DNA of 34,667 bases from Bacillota bacterium (GCA_022360955.1 JAKSBV010000487.1:1-34667), one strand, 5' to 3'. Positions 1-8,958 are shown, counted from the stretch's first letter. The notes: generated from the sequence alone by a model not told the origin. Translations and numbers: made by a program.

Positions 1-199
1 AAAAAACGCAAAACCATCGTTGTTTGTTTAAATGTATGTAGGTGCAAAATGCGCTATCTTTATTCAATCCATGACCGTTCAAAAGGCGTTTCAAAAAAGT
101 AGAATTTATTTATCCTTGGACATCAATAACATGCATAATGTATTTTTTAAAACGCCCTGTGTGTAAATAGTATTTTTAGGTTTAAAGTTGGTGATCTTT
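1..199 (+). repeat. MITE-like interspersed repeat, copy 1 (cut by window edge)
   Basis: This is the right-hand part of a non-coding element that occurs three times in the window (also 27216-27313 and 29852-30053), always in the same orientation. Shared blocks are ACGCARAAYCATCGTTGTTT near the left, an internal inverted repeat GGCGTTTCAAAAAA (about 85-98) against TTTTTTAAAACGCC (about 143-156), and the right end TTTTTAGGTTTAAAGTTGG. The left terminal repeat would lie before base 1. The right end stops 3-4 bases before the ribosome binding site of the L,D-transpeptidase gene, so the repeat must form that gene's leader and perhaps its promoter. No open reading frame is visible in it. Confidence 0.7.
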
Positions 200-216
200 A
201 CCGAGGTGGAGAAACA

Positions 217-933
217 TTGATAAAATTATTTCGTATAGCCGCTGTTTTGCTATGTATCATAGGTCTTTTAGTCGGCTATGAACAATATGCTGAAAATAAT
301 GCAACACGCGAATACACGCAATGGGAAGCATTGCAAGCTTCAAAATCGAAAAAAAATCCTTATCGGATACTGGTAGATGTAGAAGAGGCCAAATTGTATT
401 TATTGGAGAATGGTGTATTGAAAAAATCCTATCCTTGTGCAGGCGGCAAATACACAACCCCATCCCCTATCGGGACCTGGAAGATTATCAGTAAAGATAC
501 ATGGGGAGAAGGATTCGGGGGAAGATGGATGGGTTTCAACGTCCCCTGGGGGAAATTCGGTATACATGGCACCATCTACCCCAATTCTATCGGCTGGAGT
601 TCTTCCAAGGGCTGTATTCGTATGTTCAACAAAGATGTAAAAGATCTGTACAACATCGTCCCCCACGGCACCAGAGTCACCATTGTAGACGGACCCTTCG
701 GCCCGTTCGGGCGCGGCATCAGAAGCTTGGACCCGGGAGAATACGGGGCCGATGTGATGGAAGTCCAAAAAAAATTAAAGGAACTGGGATATTATTATGG
801 GGGCATTGACGGGAAATATGGAGAAGGCATGAAAGCCGCGGTGCACAAGTACCAAAAAGATCATAAATTGCCTGTCGGCAACAAGATCAGCACGCGAATG
901 ATTGAACAGCTGGGCTTTTTTGAATTTGAATGA
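217..933 (+). CDS. L,D-transpeptidase (YkuD domain) with C-terminal peptidoglycan-binding domain
   Basis: Extracytoplasmic cell-wall enzyme expected to form 3-3 peptide cross-links or attach proteins to peptidoglycan. The 238-residue protein has an N-terminal membrane anchor (about 4-22), a YkuD domain (about 49-157) with the catalytic signature H117-G-T ... S-K-G-C133-I-R135-M, and a PG_binding_1 domain (about 177-235) with the LKELGYYYGGIDGKYG pattern. The start is TTG at 217, chosen because GAGGTGG ends 7 bases upstream and no in-frame ATG fits; the alternative is a shorter protein without the anchor. It is monocistronic, closed by a strong terminator right after the stop. Spore formers carry several such enzymes, some in spore cortex or coat, but nothing here shows which role applies. 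Confidence 0.93.
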   Translation: MIKLFRIAAVLLCIIGLLVGYEQYAENNATREYTQWEALQASKSKKNPYRILVDVEEAKLYLLENGVLKKSYPCAGGKYTTPSPIGTWKIISKDTWGEGFGGRWMGFNVPWGKFGIHGTIYPNSIGWSSSKGCIRMFNKDVKDLYNIVPHGTRVTIVDGPFGPFGRGIRSLDPGEYGADVMEVQKKLKELGYYYGGIDGKYGEGMKAAVHKYQKDHKLPVGNKISTRMIEQLGFFEFE

Positions 934-960
934 AACAAGAGGGCATCAAGCCCTCTTGTT
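934..960 (+). terminator. Rho-independent-type terminator after L,D-transpeptidase
   Basis: Perfect 11-bp stem AACAAGAGGGC / GCCCTCTTGTT with loop ATCAA begins one base after the stop codon. The U-tract is poor (GTGCAAATTTCTTTT). Confidence 0.8.
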
Positions 961-980
961 GTGCAAATTTCTTTTACCTA

Positions 981-1008
981 CTCAACCCTCAACTCTCAGC
1001 CCTCAACC
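981..1008. repeat. Heptanucleotide tandem repeat (CTCAACC x4)
   Basis: Four consecutive 7-mers: CTCAACC, CTCAACT, CTCAGCC, CTCAACC. Two of the same heptamers recur at 6546-6559 over the stop codon of topB. It lies in the gap between the convergent L,D-transpeptidase and cyclase genes. Confidence 0.6.
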
Positions 1009-1075
1009 ATTTTTCTGCCCTTGGAATATCAATAATCGGAATCATATGCTTCTGCATAAACCGGAATACTTCCCG

Positions 1076-1723
1076 TCATATATTTCTCCACGCGTCTTTC
1101 TCTATTAACACAGCTCTTACCGGTGCCGCCTCCAATTTTTCCATTTTAAGGGGCAAGGCAATGAGCAAATATTCTCCTGCGCGAATATTCTTAAGCCTTA
1201 AGCCTTCAATAATAAGAATGTCCGAACCCAATAACAGTTTATGCGTCTCATGCCCTTTCTGGCTTCTTTCTATCCCCAGCGCATCAATCCCTACACCTGT
1301 AATCTTCATTTCCTGCAAATACCGGGCTCCGCTTTTTTCTAAATATACGAAATCATATTCAAATTGTTCCGTAAAAGAATTTTTTGTCTTCAGCAATATA
1401 AATTCTCCCGGTTTAATATCCTTTTTTTCCAAATCCGATTTTTTGACACATCCTTCAATTTCCGTACAATCAATCACCCGGCAAAGGGTTATGCATTTGG
1501 TTAAATCCGTTTTATCAATGGTCTCCCCGCCTTCCACCATGTGAAGAGGCGCATCCATATGCGTCCCGGTATGCATATCCATTTTAACATTTGTTTCAAA
1601 AGCATCTCCGTTCGTAAAATCTCTTATAACGCTAAAAACAGGCTTTTTCTCTTCCTTGTTTTTATATACCTGCATATTCTCATGTACAGGCATAGAGATA
1701 TCATATATTTTCACTTTACTCAC
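1076..1723 (-). CDS. Cyclase-family metal-dependent hydrolase (kynurenine formamidase-like, PF04199)
   Basis: A 215-residue hydrolase of the cyclase/KynB superfamily, which cleaves formyl-amide or cyclic amide/ester bonds using a divalent metal. The metal site is visible as H51-T-G-T-H55-M-D57-A-P-L-H61. The start is GTG at 1723, with GGTGGGAAG upstream, directly after the zwf stop codon (no intervening base), so it is the third gene of a gnd-zwf operon. No 6-phosphogluconolactonase gene is visible next to zwf and gnd; this hydrolase occupies the place where one might be expected. That it opens a lactone is only inference. A tryptophan-degradation role is not supported by neighbours. The true substrate is unknown. 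Confidence 0.85.
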   Translation of the reverse strand: MSKVKIYDISMPVHENMQVYKNKEEKKPVFSVIRDFTNGDAFETNVKMDMHTGTHMDAPLHMVEGGETIDKTDLTKCITLCRVIDCTEIEGCVKKSDLEKKDIKPGEFILLKTKNSFTEQFEYDFVYLEKSGARYLQEMKITGVGIDALGIERSQKGHETHKLLLGSDILIIEGLRLKNIRAGEYLLIALPLKMEKLEAAPVRAVLIEKDAWRNI

Positions 1724-3211
1724 CTACACTTCCCACCATTTTTTATGGTCTTTTGCCAGCATGTCGTCTGCTTCTTTAGGGCCTAAGGAGCCCACTTCAT
1801 AGTTTGTCAATATTTTTTGTCTATCCCCTTTGCAGCATTTGGTCATTTGATCAATGAACCTCCACGAATACTCCACTTCATCCCATCGGGTAAAAAGTGT
1901 AGAATCTCCTTTCATCACATCCCACAGCAATCTTTCATAGGCTTCGGGCGATTTGTATTCCATATGACAATTCTGACAAAAATCCATCTTTGCGGAAACG
2001 ATATCTTCCGCACTCCTTGGCTTTTTCACATTAAACTTTAGAAAAACACCCTCCCAGGGCTGTATCCTGATCACCAGTAAGTTGGGGTCGATTAATTGGT
2101 TATATAACGTATTGGTTTGTGGTATATTTTTAAATTGAACACTGATATAGGCTGTCTTTTTCCCCACCCTTTTGCCTGTTCTCAAATAAAACGGAACACC
2201 CTCCCATCTGGCATTTTGCAGCAGTACTTTCAGCGCGACAAAGGTCTCGGTGTCAGAGGTTTCCGATACGCCGTTTTCTTCTCTATATCCCAATATGTTT
2301 CGATTTTTCTCTTCGTTAGACACATATTGGCCCATGACCACATGATTGTGAACATCCTCTTCCGAAAATCCCTTAAGAGATTGGATGATTTTTACTTTTT
2401 CATCTCGAACATCGGTTGTGCTAAAGCTCTTAGGGGGTTCCATGGCAGTGAGTGCAAGCATTTGAAACAGATGATTCTGCACCATGTCTCTCAACGCTCC
2501 CGACTTCTCATAGTACGCCCCTCTGGATTCTATTCCGATCGATTCAAATACCGTTATTTGTATATTGTCTATACATCGATTATTCCATAGGGGTTCAAAA
2601 ATCCCGTTTGCAAACCTAATAAACATGATATTCTGTATCATTTCTTTTCCCAGATAATGGTCTATCCTGTAAATATTTTCTTCACTGAAGACCCGGGTAA
2701 TTTTCTTATTAAGATACTGAGCCGAGGCCAAATCACTTCCGAAGGGCTTTTCAATCACTATTCTTTGCCATGATGTCCTATTATCGACCATATTGTTTGC
2801 ATCAATGCAATCTACGACAACATCAAAATATGTAGGCGCAGTCGCTAAATAAAATACGCGATTCCCTTTCGTGTCATATCTTGTATCTAAATCCTCTAAA
2901 AAATGCTTTAATTTTTGGTAGCCTTGGACATCATTAAAGTTTAAAGACATATAATAAATTTTTTTACTTAATGCTTCCCATAGAGACGAATGGATTTCAG
3001 CATCAGTATATTTCCGAATAGAATCCAACAATTCCTTTCTATATTCTTCATCGGTTTTAATCCGCCTGCCGATGGATACGACAGCAAAATTCTCCGTAAG
3101 CCTATCTTCCTTGACCAGATTATAAATGGCAGGGATAAGCTTTTTATGGGTCAGGTCTCCTGTCCCGCCGAATATAACGAAAATGCAGCACGCATTTTTA
3201 TATGAACGCAA
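1724..3211 (-). CDS. zwf: Glucose-6-phosphate 1-dehydrogenase
   Basis: Oxidises glucose 6-phosphate to 6-phosphoglucono-lactone with NAD(P)+, the entry step of the oxidative pentose phosphate pathway. Numbering from the upstream TTG at 3220 (498 residues), the dinucleotide motif G-G-T-G-D-L-T-H-K-K is at 18-27, E-K-P-F-G at 157-161 and the active-site signature R-I-D-H188-Y-L-G-K192-E at 185-193. Length matches the family. The TTG at 3220 touches the GGGAG ribosome binding site, so I prefer the in-frame TTG at 3211, which has a 9-base spacing and gives 495 residues. It is co-transcribed with gnd (stop at 3227) and the cyclase-family gene that follows without a gap. Confidence 0.96.
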   Translation of the reverse strand: MRSYKNACCIFVIFGGTGDLTHKKLIPAIYNLVKEDRLTENFAVVSIGRRIKTDEEYRKELLDSIRKYTDAEIHSSLWEALSKKIYYMSLNFNDVQGYQKLKHFLEDLDTRYDTKGNRVFYLATAPTYFDVVVDCIDANNMVDNRTSWQRIVIEKPFGSDLASAQYLNKKITRVFSEENIYRIDHYLGKEMIQNIMFIRFANGIFEPLWNNRCIDNIQITVFESIGIESRGAYYEKSGALRDMVQNHLFQMLALTAMEPPKSFSTTDVRDEKVKIIQSLKGFSEEDVHNHVVMGQYVSNEEKNRNILGYREENGVSETSDTETFVALKVLLQNARWEGVPFYLRTGKRVGKKTAYISVQFKNIPQTNTLYNQLIDPNLLVIRIQPWEGVFLKFNVKKPRSAEDIVSAKMDFCQNCHMEYKSPEAYERLLWDVMKGDSTLFTRWDEVEYSWRFIDQMTKCCKGDRQKILTNYEVGSLGPKEADDMLAKDHKKWWEV

Positions 3212-3226
3212 CCGATTCAACTCCCA

Positions 3227-4156
3227 TTACAAATTTTCTTTTTTATGAACAGCATGCCCTCCGAATTGCTTTCTTTGGGCGGCTACAACTTTACCTGAAA
3301 ACGTATCGTCTTGCTTTGACCGATATCTTACAAATAGTGATTGTGTAATAACAGGTGCGGGCACCCCTAGTGCAAGAGCCTCCTGCACCGTCCACAGACC
3401 TTCTCCCGATGAATCGACAATGCCTCTAATATCATCCAGTTTAGGGCTTTCGCGAAATGCCTTTTCTGTTACCTCCATTAAGTATCCTTGAATAATCGAA
3501 CCATTGTTCCAAACCCTTGCAACTTTCTCCAAGTCCAATGCATAGGGACTCGTTTCTAAAATTTCAAAGCCCTCTCCGATCGCTTGCATCATGCCGTATT
3601 CTATACCGTTATGCACCATTTTTACAAAATGCCCGGCACCGGCTCTGCCCAGATATTGATACCCGTCCTTTACACAAATAGCTGCAAAAATAGGTTCTAC
3701 GTACTCAACAGCTTCTAGGTCCCCTCCGACCATCATGCACGCACCGTTTCTGGCTCCCAACGTCCCGCCGCTGGTACCCACATCTATAAAATGTACGCCC
3801 CTCTGTTTTAAAGCCTCATATCTTCTTAAGGTGTCTTGATAGTTTGAATTCCCTCCATCTATCACAATATCACCTTCATTGAGCATGGGAATGAGCCGAC
3901 CTATGATGTCATCTACGATTTTTCCCGCCGGAATCATCAGCCAAACTACTTTTTTGCTGTCAAGCTTTGAAACCAATTCTTCCAGGGTATATGCGCCATG
4001 TATGCCATATTGCGCTAATGCTTTCGTCTTGCTTGGGGTTCGATTATAGACTATGACATTGACATTGTGATCCTGCATATTCAGTGCCAAATTTGACCCC
4101 ATCCTACCCAGTCCGACCAAACCAATTGCAGGCAGATTTTTTTCATTCCTTCTCAT
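3227..4156 (-). CDS. gnd: 6-phosphogluconate dehydrogenase, short form (decarboxylating)
   Basis: Oxidatively decarboxylates 6-phosphogluconate to ribulose 5-phosphate. The 309-residue protein has the Rossmann motif G-L-V-G-L-G-R-M-G (12-20), the substrate loop S129-G-G (in D-V-G-T-S-G-G) and the catalytic helix G-H-F-V-K179-M-V-H-N183-G. It is the short (about 300 residue) class, lacking most of the helical C-terminal domain of the 470-residue enzymes. N38-R39-T40 after the second beta strand fits NADP+ binding, but cofactor use cannot be settled by eye. The start is ATG with GAAGGTGA upstream. It is the first gene of the gnd-zwf-cyclase operon. Confidence 0.93.
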   Translation of the reverse strand: MRRNEKNLPAIGLVGLGRMGSNLALNMQDHNVNVIVYNRTPSKTKALAQYGIHGAYTLEELVSKLDSKKVVWLMIPAGKIVDDIIGRLIPMLNEGDIVIDGGNSNYQDTLRRYEALKQRGVHFIDVGTSGGTLGARNGACMMVGGDLEAVEYVEPIFAAICVKDGYQYLGRAGAGHFVKMVHNGIEYGMMQAIGEGFEILETSPYALDLEKVARVWNNGSIIQGYLMEVTEKAFRESPKLDDIRGIVDSSGEGLWTVQEALALGVPAPVITQSLFVRYRSKQDDTFSGKVVAAQRKQFGGHAVHKKENL

Positions 4157-4267
4157 TCTGTCACCTTCTTAACGATATTTTCTTTTAATATGATATTTAT
4201 ACCCATAACGTTGCCTTCTAAACCCTATTATTTACAGGTAAGATATATGACATCCTGCACTTTATAT

Positions 4268-4303
4268 AAAAAAATAAACCTCCACTTATCAAAGTGAAGG
4301 TTT
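4268..4303 (-). terminator. Terminator of the DUF5317 gene
   Basis: On the minus strand a 12-bp stem (4276-4287 with 4292-4303, one mismatch, loop of 4) is followed by ATTTTTTTAT. The stop codon at 4289-4291 sits inside the loop, so the gene ends within its own terminator. Confidence 0.85.
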
Positions 4304-4840
4304 CTTCCGTATGACCATCATTTCCTGAATAAACAGGAAAACACCTAGAACAATCAAAAGATCGCCTATACTTAATACCTTGGCTAACGGGTATAGTTTA
4401 GGGATAGGAATAATATCCGCTAAAATCTCCAATTTCGTATATTCCGTTACCGCCGTATGTGTAATGTGAAACTGATCGCTAAGCCCTGCAATTTTCAAAG
4501 CCTCTATGGAGACCGGCATTTGCCCTCCATTTGCCGTAATCACCAAAAAATTGAGGAACGCCCCGATTAAAATAAATTTTATACTGTTCATTCCGAAGTT
4601 CAATAATAATCCTGCAAAAATCAATATATAGGAAAGACCATATATATACATAAAGTGTTTATTCACGATAGGCGTTATCCCTTGTACAGGATTTGCCTCC
4701 AAATACAAAGCCGCGAATTTAATCAACGCTGCCAGGATAAACAGATACCATCCTTTAATTTTGATTCTGGCAAGATTCTCAAACTTCCCTTTCCTACACT
4801 TTGCTGTAATTAACGAGGCAACCAACGATTCTAAAATCAT
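4289..4840 (-). CDS. DUF5317 family membrane protein
   Basis: A 183-residue membrane protein of unknown function that matches the DUF5317 pattern common in Clostridia. Five or so hydrophobic segments are visible (about 29-48, 64-82, 87-103, and 155-174), together with the typical segment N-G-G-Q-M-P-V-S near 103-110. The start is ATG with GAGGTAGGGAT upstream. It stands alone, between gnd (separate promoter region) and a 178-base AT-rich gap. Confidence 0.8.
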   Translation of the reverse strand: MILESLVASLITAKCRKGKFENLARIKIKGWYLFILAALIKFAALYLEANPVQGITPIVNKHFMYIYGLSYILIFAGLLLNFGMNSIKFILIGAFLNFLVITANGGQMPVSIEALKIAGLSDQFHITHTAVTEYTKLEILADIIPIPKLYPLAKVLSIGDLLIVLGVFLFIQEMMVIRKKPSL

Positions 4841-5018
4841 ATCCCTACCTCACTTTCCAAAATCCCTATCCGCATCATAAAAACATAGGTATTCTTGACT
4901 TAAGTTTTATTGTCTATATTATATACAAAATTTCTTTATTTTTCTACATTTTTTCAATAAATTTATATAAAAATAATAGGTCGTAAGATCAAAGATCCGT
5001 ACGCCTATCATTAAAATC

Positions 5019-5672
5019 TTACTTCAAAATCTTTAACAAATCCAACGGATTTTCAATGAGCTCTTTTGCACCGCTTTGTCTTAACTCCTGCTCATCGCGG
5101 AATCCCCACAATGCTCCCACCGGATACATGCCTGCCCTATTAGCAGTCTCCATATCTGTTTTTGTATCGCCTAAAAAAAGCACTTGATCCGGCAAAAGGG
5201 CAAAATCCTTGGCAATCTGCAGCGCAGCAGCAGGGTCCGGTTTTTTTGGCACCGAAGGCCGGGCACCCCATACTTTACAAAAAGACCACCGGGGTAATAG
5301 GGCTTCTACCATTATCTTTGTAAAATCATGGGGTTTATTTGATAATATAGCCATAGGCATATGCTGTTCTTGTAAACAGCTGAGCAGCTCCGGTACGCCG
5401 GCATAGGGGTCGGAATGCATATTCCAGCACCGTTCATATTCCTTCTTCATACTATCAATACATTGGCTTACGAATGCATCGGTAAAGGCCTGCTGCGGCA
5501 GCGCACGCCGTACCAGCTTTTCAATACCTTCCCCTATGAAATAGCAATAAGACTCGGTAGAATGGACAGGATATCCAAGCTTTTTCAGCACATTATTCAT
5601 TGCATTGGCAATATCCTTGATCGTATCCAGTAAGGTTCCGTCAAGATCAAAAATAATTCCACGAAAGCGCAT
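5019..5672 (-). CDS. HAD-family hydrolase, phosphoglycolate phosphatase-like
   Basis: A 217-residue phosphatase of HAD subfamily IA. All four motifs are present: D9-L-D11-G-T-L-L-D (nucleophile and acid/base), S111-N-K-P, K144-P-D-P, and G-D169-T-K-T-D173. The helical cap between motifs I and II is of Gph/PpaX type, so small phosphorylated substrates such as phosphoglycolate or pyrophosphate are likely, but the exact substrate cannot be read from sequence. The start codon follows the stop of the upstream TPR gene with one base between, and the RBS AAGGGGGAG lies inside the TPR gene end, so the two are translationally coupled. Confidence 0.88.
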   Translation of the reverse strand: MRFRGIIFDLDGTLLDTIKDIANAMNNVLKKLGYPVHSTESYCYFIGEGIEKLVRRALPQQAFTDAFVSQCIDSMKKEYERCWNMHSDPYAGVPELLSCLQEQHMPMAILSNKPHDFTKIMVEALLPRWSFCKVWGARPSVPKKPDPAAALQIAKDFALLPDQVLFLGDTKTDMETANRAGMYPVGALWGFRDEQELRQSGAKELIENPLDLLKILK

Positions 5673-5673
5673 A

Positions 5674-6375
5674 TCAACTCCCCCTTAACGCTTCTATTTC
5701 TTGTATCTTCGACTCAATGTCTGCCTGTTTGACAGTGCTCAGGAAGGAAAATCTATAATTTAACGCTTTTTTCATCATTTCTAAGGCTTCTTCCGGTTGA
5801 TCGGCTTTCAAAAGAAGTAGTCCATAGTTATAATATGCTTCCGGAAAAGCAGGATCTGTAGGTATCATCTTCTCATATAGTTCCCGGGCCTTATCATATT
5901 CTCCTCTCAAAAAATAGGTTTGTCCCAGATTATCCAATATGATGGCATTGGAATCATTGTACTCATAAGCTTCCAGATTAAACGTCAGCGCACGTTCCAG
6001 ATCACCTTTCAAAATCAGCAGATAGCCCAGGCTTCCATAGAGGGTTGTGGTTTTAAAGTCGGTATGCACTTCTTCCATTAGCGCAACGGCCTCATCCAAA
6101 TGACCTTTTTTCCATAATACCAACGCATGATTGGATTTTGCAAGCATCTGAGAATGTTGGTCTAATCTTTGATTCCGCCAAAAGGTCAATATCTCGTCCG
6201 CTTTCTCTACATTGCCCGTTTTCAGCTGAAGATAACCATAGGAAATACCGATTTTCGGCGGGCACTTGCCACCACGATACGCTTTTTCAAACCATTTAAT
6301 CGCCTTATCTGTCTTTCCTTTCCGATAGCTAAAATTGCCTATCAGCGCATATATTTTCGATAATAATTTTAACAT
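5674..6375 (-). CDS. Tetratricopeptide repeat protein
   Basis: A 233-residue soluble protein built of about six TPR helices pairs. The clearest repeats are near 8-33 (R-K-G-K-T-D-K-A-I-K-W-F-E-K-A), 112-140 (G-D-L-E-R-A-L), 145-173 (L-G-Q-T-Y-F-L-R-G-E-Y-D-K-A) and 178-208 (Y-N-Y-G-L-L-L-L-K-A-D-Q-P-E-E-A). TPR arrays are protein-interaction scaffolds; the partner is unknown. No signal peptide. It is followed directly by the HAD phosphatase gene, suggesting a functional pair. Confidence 0.85.
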   Translation of the reverse strand: MLKLLSKIYALIGNFSYRKGKTDKAIKWFEKAYRGGKCPPKIGISYGYLQLKTGNVEKADEILTFWRNQRLDQHSQMLAKSNHALVLWKKGHLDEAVALMEEVHTDFKTTTLYGSLGYLLILKGDLERALTFNLEAYEYNDSNAIILDNLGQTYFLRGEYDKARELYEKMIPTDPAFPEAYYNYGLLLLKADQPEEALEMMKKALNYRFSFLSTVKQADIESKIQEIEALRGS

Positions 6376-6452
6376 GATGAACCCCCAACTAGAAATTCTC
6401 GTTTTTTAGTATACTACCCGTTGCTTTTTTTTGTCAAATGCGCACACATTTA

Positions 6453-6474
6453 AGGGTGCACTTCATTAAGTTAA
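6453..6474. repeat. Short imperfect repeat flanking topB (left copy)
   Basis: AGGGTGCACTTCATTAAGTT resembles AGGGCTACATTTCATTGAGT at 8782 on the other side of topB, same orientation, about 16 of 22 positions matching with one gap. Confidence 0.3.
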
Positions 6475-6553
6475 CGGGTTGTGCCAAGCTAAATCGTATT
6501 TCAATAACTGAAGTTCCAGGGCTAAGAGCCTGCCGGCACAGTATTCTCAACCC

Positions 6554-8734
6554 TCAACTTTTTTTCAGCTTTGCCAGTGCGTCTGCCAATGCTGTGTTAA
6601 TGGGTACATCGCTATTCTGCTTTTTCAAATATTTGCTTACTTCCCGCTTGTCAATGCTTCCCTTTTGTGCCTTTTTACGTTCATTAAAGGCCGACAGCTT
6701 TTCACGATAGCCACAGGGACAGATAAATATTTTCTTTTCCCCTTCCCCCCTGATTTCCATTTTTTTATGACATTGGGGGCATCGCGCATTGGACAGCTGA
6801 GAAATAGATTTACGGTATCCGCATTCACGGTCCTGGCATACATGCATTTTCCCTTTTTTCCCTTTGACTTCCAATAGGTATTTACCACACTCCGGACATT
6901 TACTGCCGGTAATGTTGTCATGTTTAAAGGTTGTCGAACTTACCGCTACGGTTGATACTAATTTCGCCGCATACCCTTTCAAATCGCCAATAAACATTTT
7001 TCCATTTACCTGCCCCTTACTGATGCCCGACAATTGCTGCTCCCATTTCGCTGTCAGCGCCGGCGACTTCAGATCCCCAGGTACCAGCTCAATAAGCTGC
7101 TTCCCTTTTGAGGTAGGTACAATATCTTTTCCTCTTTTCTCCATATAAAAGCTGTTAAATAGTTTTTCTATGATATCCGCCCTTGTTGCCGGCGTACCCA
7201 AACCGCTGGTATGGCTCATCGTTTTTTTCAGCGAAGCATTTTCAATAAATTTTTCCGGATGTTCCATTGCCGAAAGCAGTGTTGCTTCCGTATACCTGGC
7301 CGGAGGTTTGGTTTTGCCGTTTATTGCTTTTGCTCCAATCACTTTTAACGCAGATCCCTGCTTTATTTCAGGCAGTGATTGCTCTTTTTCATCCTCTTCT
7401 CCCTCATCCTCCGTACAAAAACTGTTGTCATAAACGGCTTTCCACCCTTTTGATTTGACAATCTTCCCCTTTGCCGTGAACAATTCTCCCTTTATATCGA
7501 CGTTAATGATGGTTTGCTCATATTCAAAGGAAGGTTTTAACACCGCAATAAACCTTTTTACAATCAAATCATAGATATGCCGTTCCTCCTGGCTAAGCGC
7601 ACTTAAATCCACATACTGTTCTGTCGGGATAATGGCATGATGGTCCGTAACCTTGCTGTTATCCACCAATCTTTTGGTTGTACGAATCTTATTGCGCATT
7701 ACCTCTCGTGCCAAAGCCGCATAAGGTCCCACAGCTATACTTTTTAGCCGTTCGGGCAACGTTGGTATCATATCCTCCGTAATGTATCTTGAGTCTGTTC
7801 TCGGATAAGTGACCAATTTGTGCCTTTCGTATAGATTCTGCATAACCGAGAGGGTCTTTTTAGCGGAGTAGCCGTATTTTTTATTTGCATCCCGCTGTAA
7901 TTCGGTGAGGTCATAGGCAAGGGGCGGCGGTTCTTTTTTGGCAGCCTTTTTCACATCTATCACCTTTCCGGTTTCTCCTTGTGCCTTTGCTGCAAGTGCC
8001 TGGGCCTTATCTTTATCGAAAATACGCGTCTGACCCGTATTTCGCTCTCTCCACTGAACGGTAAATCCATTTACAGCGGCTTGGATCGTCCAGTAATCTT
8101 TCGGTACGAATTTTCTGATTTCCTCTTCCCTTTGTACAATCATCGCTAAGGTTGGCGTCTGCACCCTGCCGGCGGAAAGCTGTGCATTGTATTTACAGGT
8201 TAATGCCCTTGTCACATTTAAACCGACCAGCCAATCTGCTTCGGCGCGACACTGTGCGGACATATATAGATCCTCATATTGCCTGCCGGATTTTAAATTG
8301 TTAAATCCCTCTCTAATTGCTCTATCTGTTTGTGAAGAGATCCACAGACGTTGAATGGGCTTTCTCCACCCCGCCTTTTCAATAATCCATCTTGCCACCA
8401 ACTCACCTTCACGCCCTGCGTCCGTCGCAATCACCAGCGTATCAACATCTTTTCTCCGCATCAAATCTTTAACTGCCTTAAATTGGTGTGACGTCTTTTT
8501 GATTACGATTAATTCCATTTCCTTGGGAAGCATCGGCAAATCTTCCATTCTCCACGTCTTATATCGATCCCCATAGGCCTCCGGTTCGGCCAGTGTCACC
8601 AAATGCCCCAACGCCCAGGTTACAATATATTTTGAGCCCATTAGACAACCGTTTCCTTTTTGAGTACATTTTAATACTTTGGCTATATCACGGCCTACGG
8701 AGGGCTTCTCCGTCAGGACTAAAACTTTTCCCAT
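6554..8734 (-). CDS. topB: DNA topoisomerase III (type IA)
   Basis: Type IA topoisomerase that passes single strands and decatenates DNA. The 726-residue protein opens with the TOPRIM motif L-T-E-K-P-S-V-G (7-14), carries D105-A-G-R-E-G-E111, the catalytic tyrosine Y310 in T-Y-P-R-T-D-S-R, and L-S-A-G-R-V-Q-T-P-T (187-196). Two zinc-ribbon-like segments close the protein: C-P-E-C ... C-x4-C-G-Y near 613-640 and C-P-Q-C ... C-P-C-G-Y after it. Length suits plain TopB rather than plasmid-type fusions. It is monocistronic; the heptamer repeat CTCAACC-CTCAACT covers the stop codon. Chromosomal Clostridia often carry this gene; no conjugative element is visible nearby. Confidence 0.95.
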   Translation of the reverse strand: MGKVLVLTEKPSVGRDIAKVLKCTQKGNGCLMGSKYIVTWALGHLVTLAEPEAYGDRYKTWRMEDLPMLPKEMELIVIKKTSHQFKAVKDLMRRKDVDTLVIATDAGREGELVARWIIEKAGWRKPIQRLWISSQTDRAIREGFNNLKSGRQYEDLYMSAQCRAEADWLVGLNVTRALTCKYNAQLSAGRVQTPTLAMIVQREEEIRKFVPKDYWTIQAAVNGFTVQWRERNTGQTRIFDKDKAQALAAKAQGETGKVIDVKKAAKKEPPPLAYDLTELQRDANKKYGYSAKKTLSVMQNLYERHKLVTYPRTDSRYITEDMIPTLPERLKSIAVGPYAALAREVMRNKIRTTKRLVDNSKVTDHHAIIPTEQYVDLSALSQEERHIYDLIVKRFIAVLKPSFEYEQTIINVDIKGELFTAKGKIVKSKGWKAVYDNSFCTEDEGEEDEKEQSLPEIKQGSALKVIGAKAINGKTKPPARYTEATLLSAMEHPEKFIENASLKKTMSHTSGLGTPATRADIIEKLFNSFYMEKRGKDIVPTSKGKQLIELVPGDLKSPALTAKWEQQLSGISKGQVNGKMFIGDLKGYAAKLVSTVAVSSTTFKHDNITGSKCPECGKYLLEVKGKKGKMHVCQDRECGYRKSISQLSNARCPQCHKKMEIRGEGEKKIFICPCGYREKLSAFNERKKAQKGSIDKREVSKYLKKQNSDVPINTALADALAKLKKS

Positions 8735-8781
8735 GCTGCTACATTCCTTTCGTGTATTGGTTCAAACAGCTCCTAAGTCAT

Positions 8782-8805
8782 AGGGCTACATTTCATTGAG
8801 TTGAA
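8782..8805. repeat. Short imperfect repeat flanking topB (right copy)
   Basis: Partner of the motif at 6453-6474; lies about 50 bases upstream of the topB start. Confidence 0.3.
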
Positions 8806-8958
8806 GAAAGTTTCAGTTGTTGAAATCATTTTCTCCACTCAACACTTATACACCCTAAGCTGTAAAAACAAAAATATCCTTTACCGGTTATGACCGATTT
8901 TTTTACTCTATTTCATATCATTATATGCTAATCCATATGTTTATACAATGTGATAACT

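Noticed and set aside
400-809. Open frames opposite and overlapping the L,D-transpeptidase gene
   Set aside because: They lie wholly within the real gene in other frames, lack ribosome sites and show no motif.
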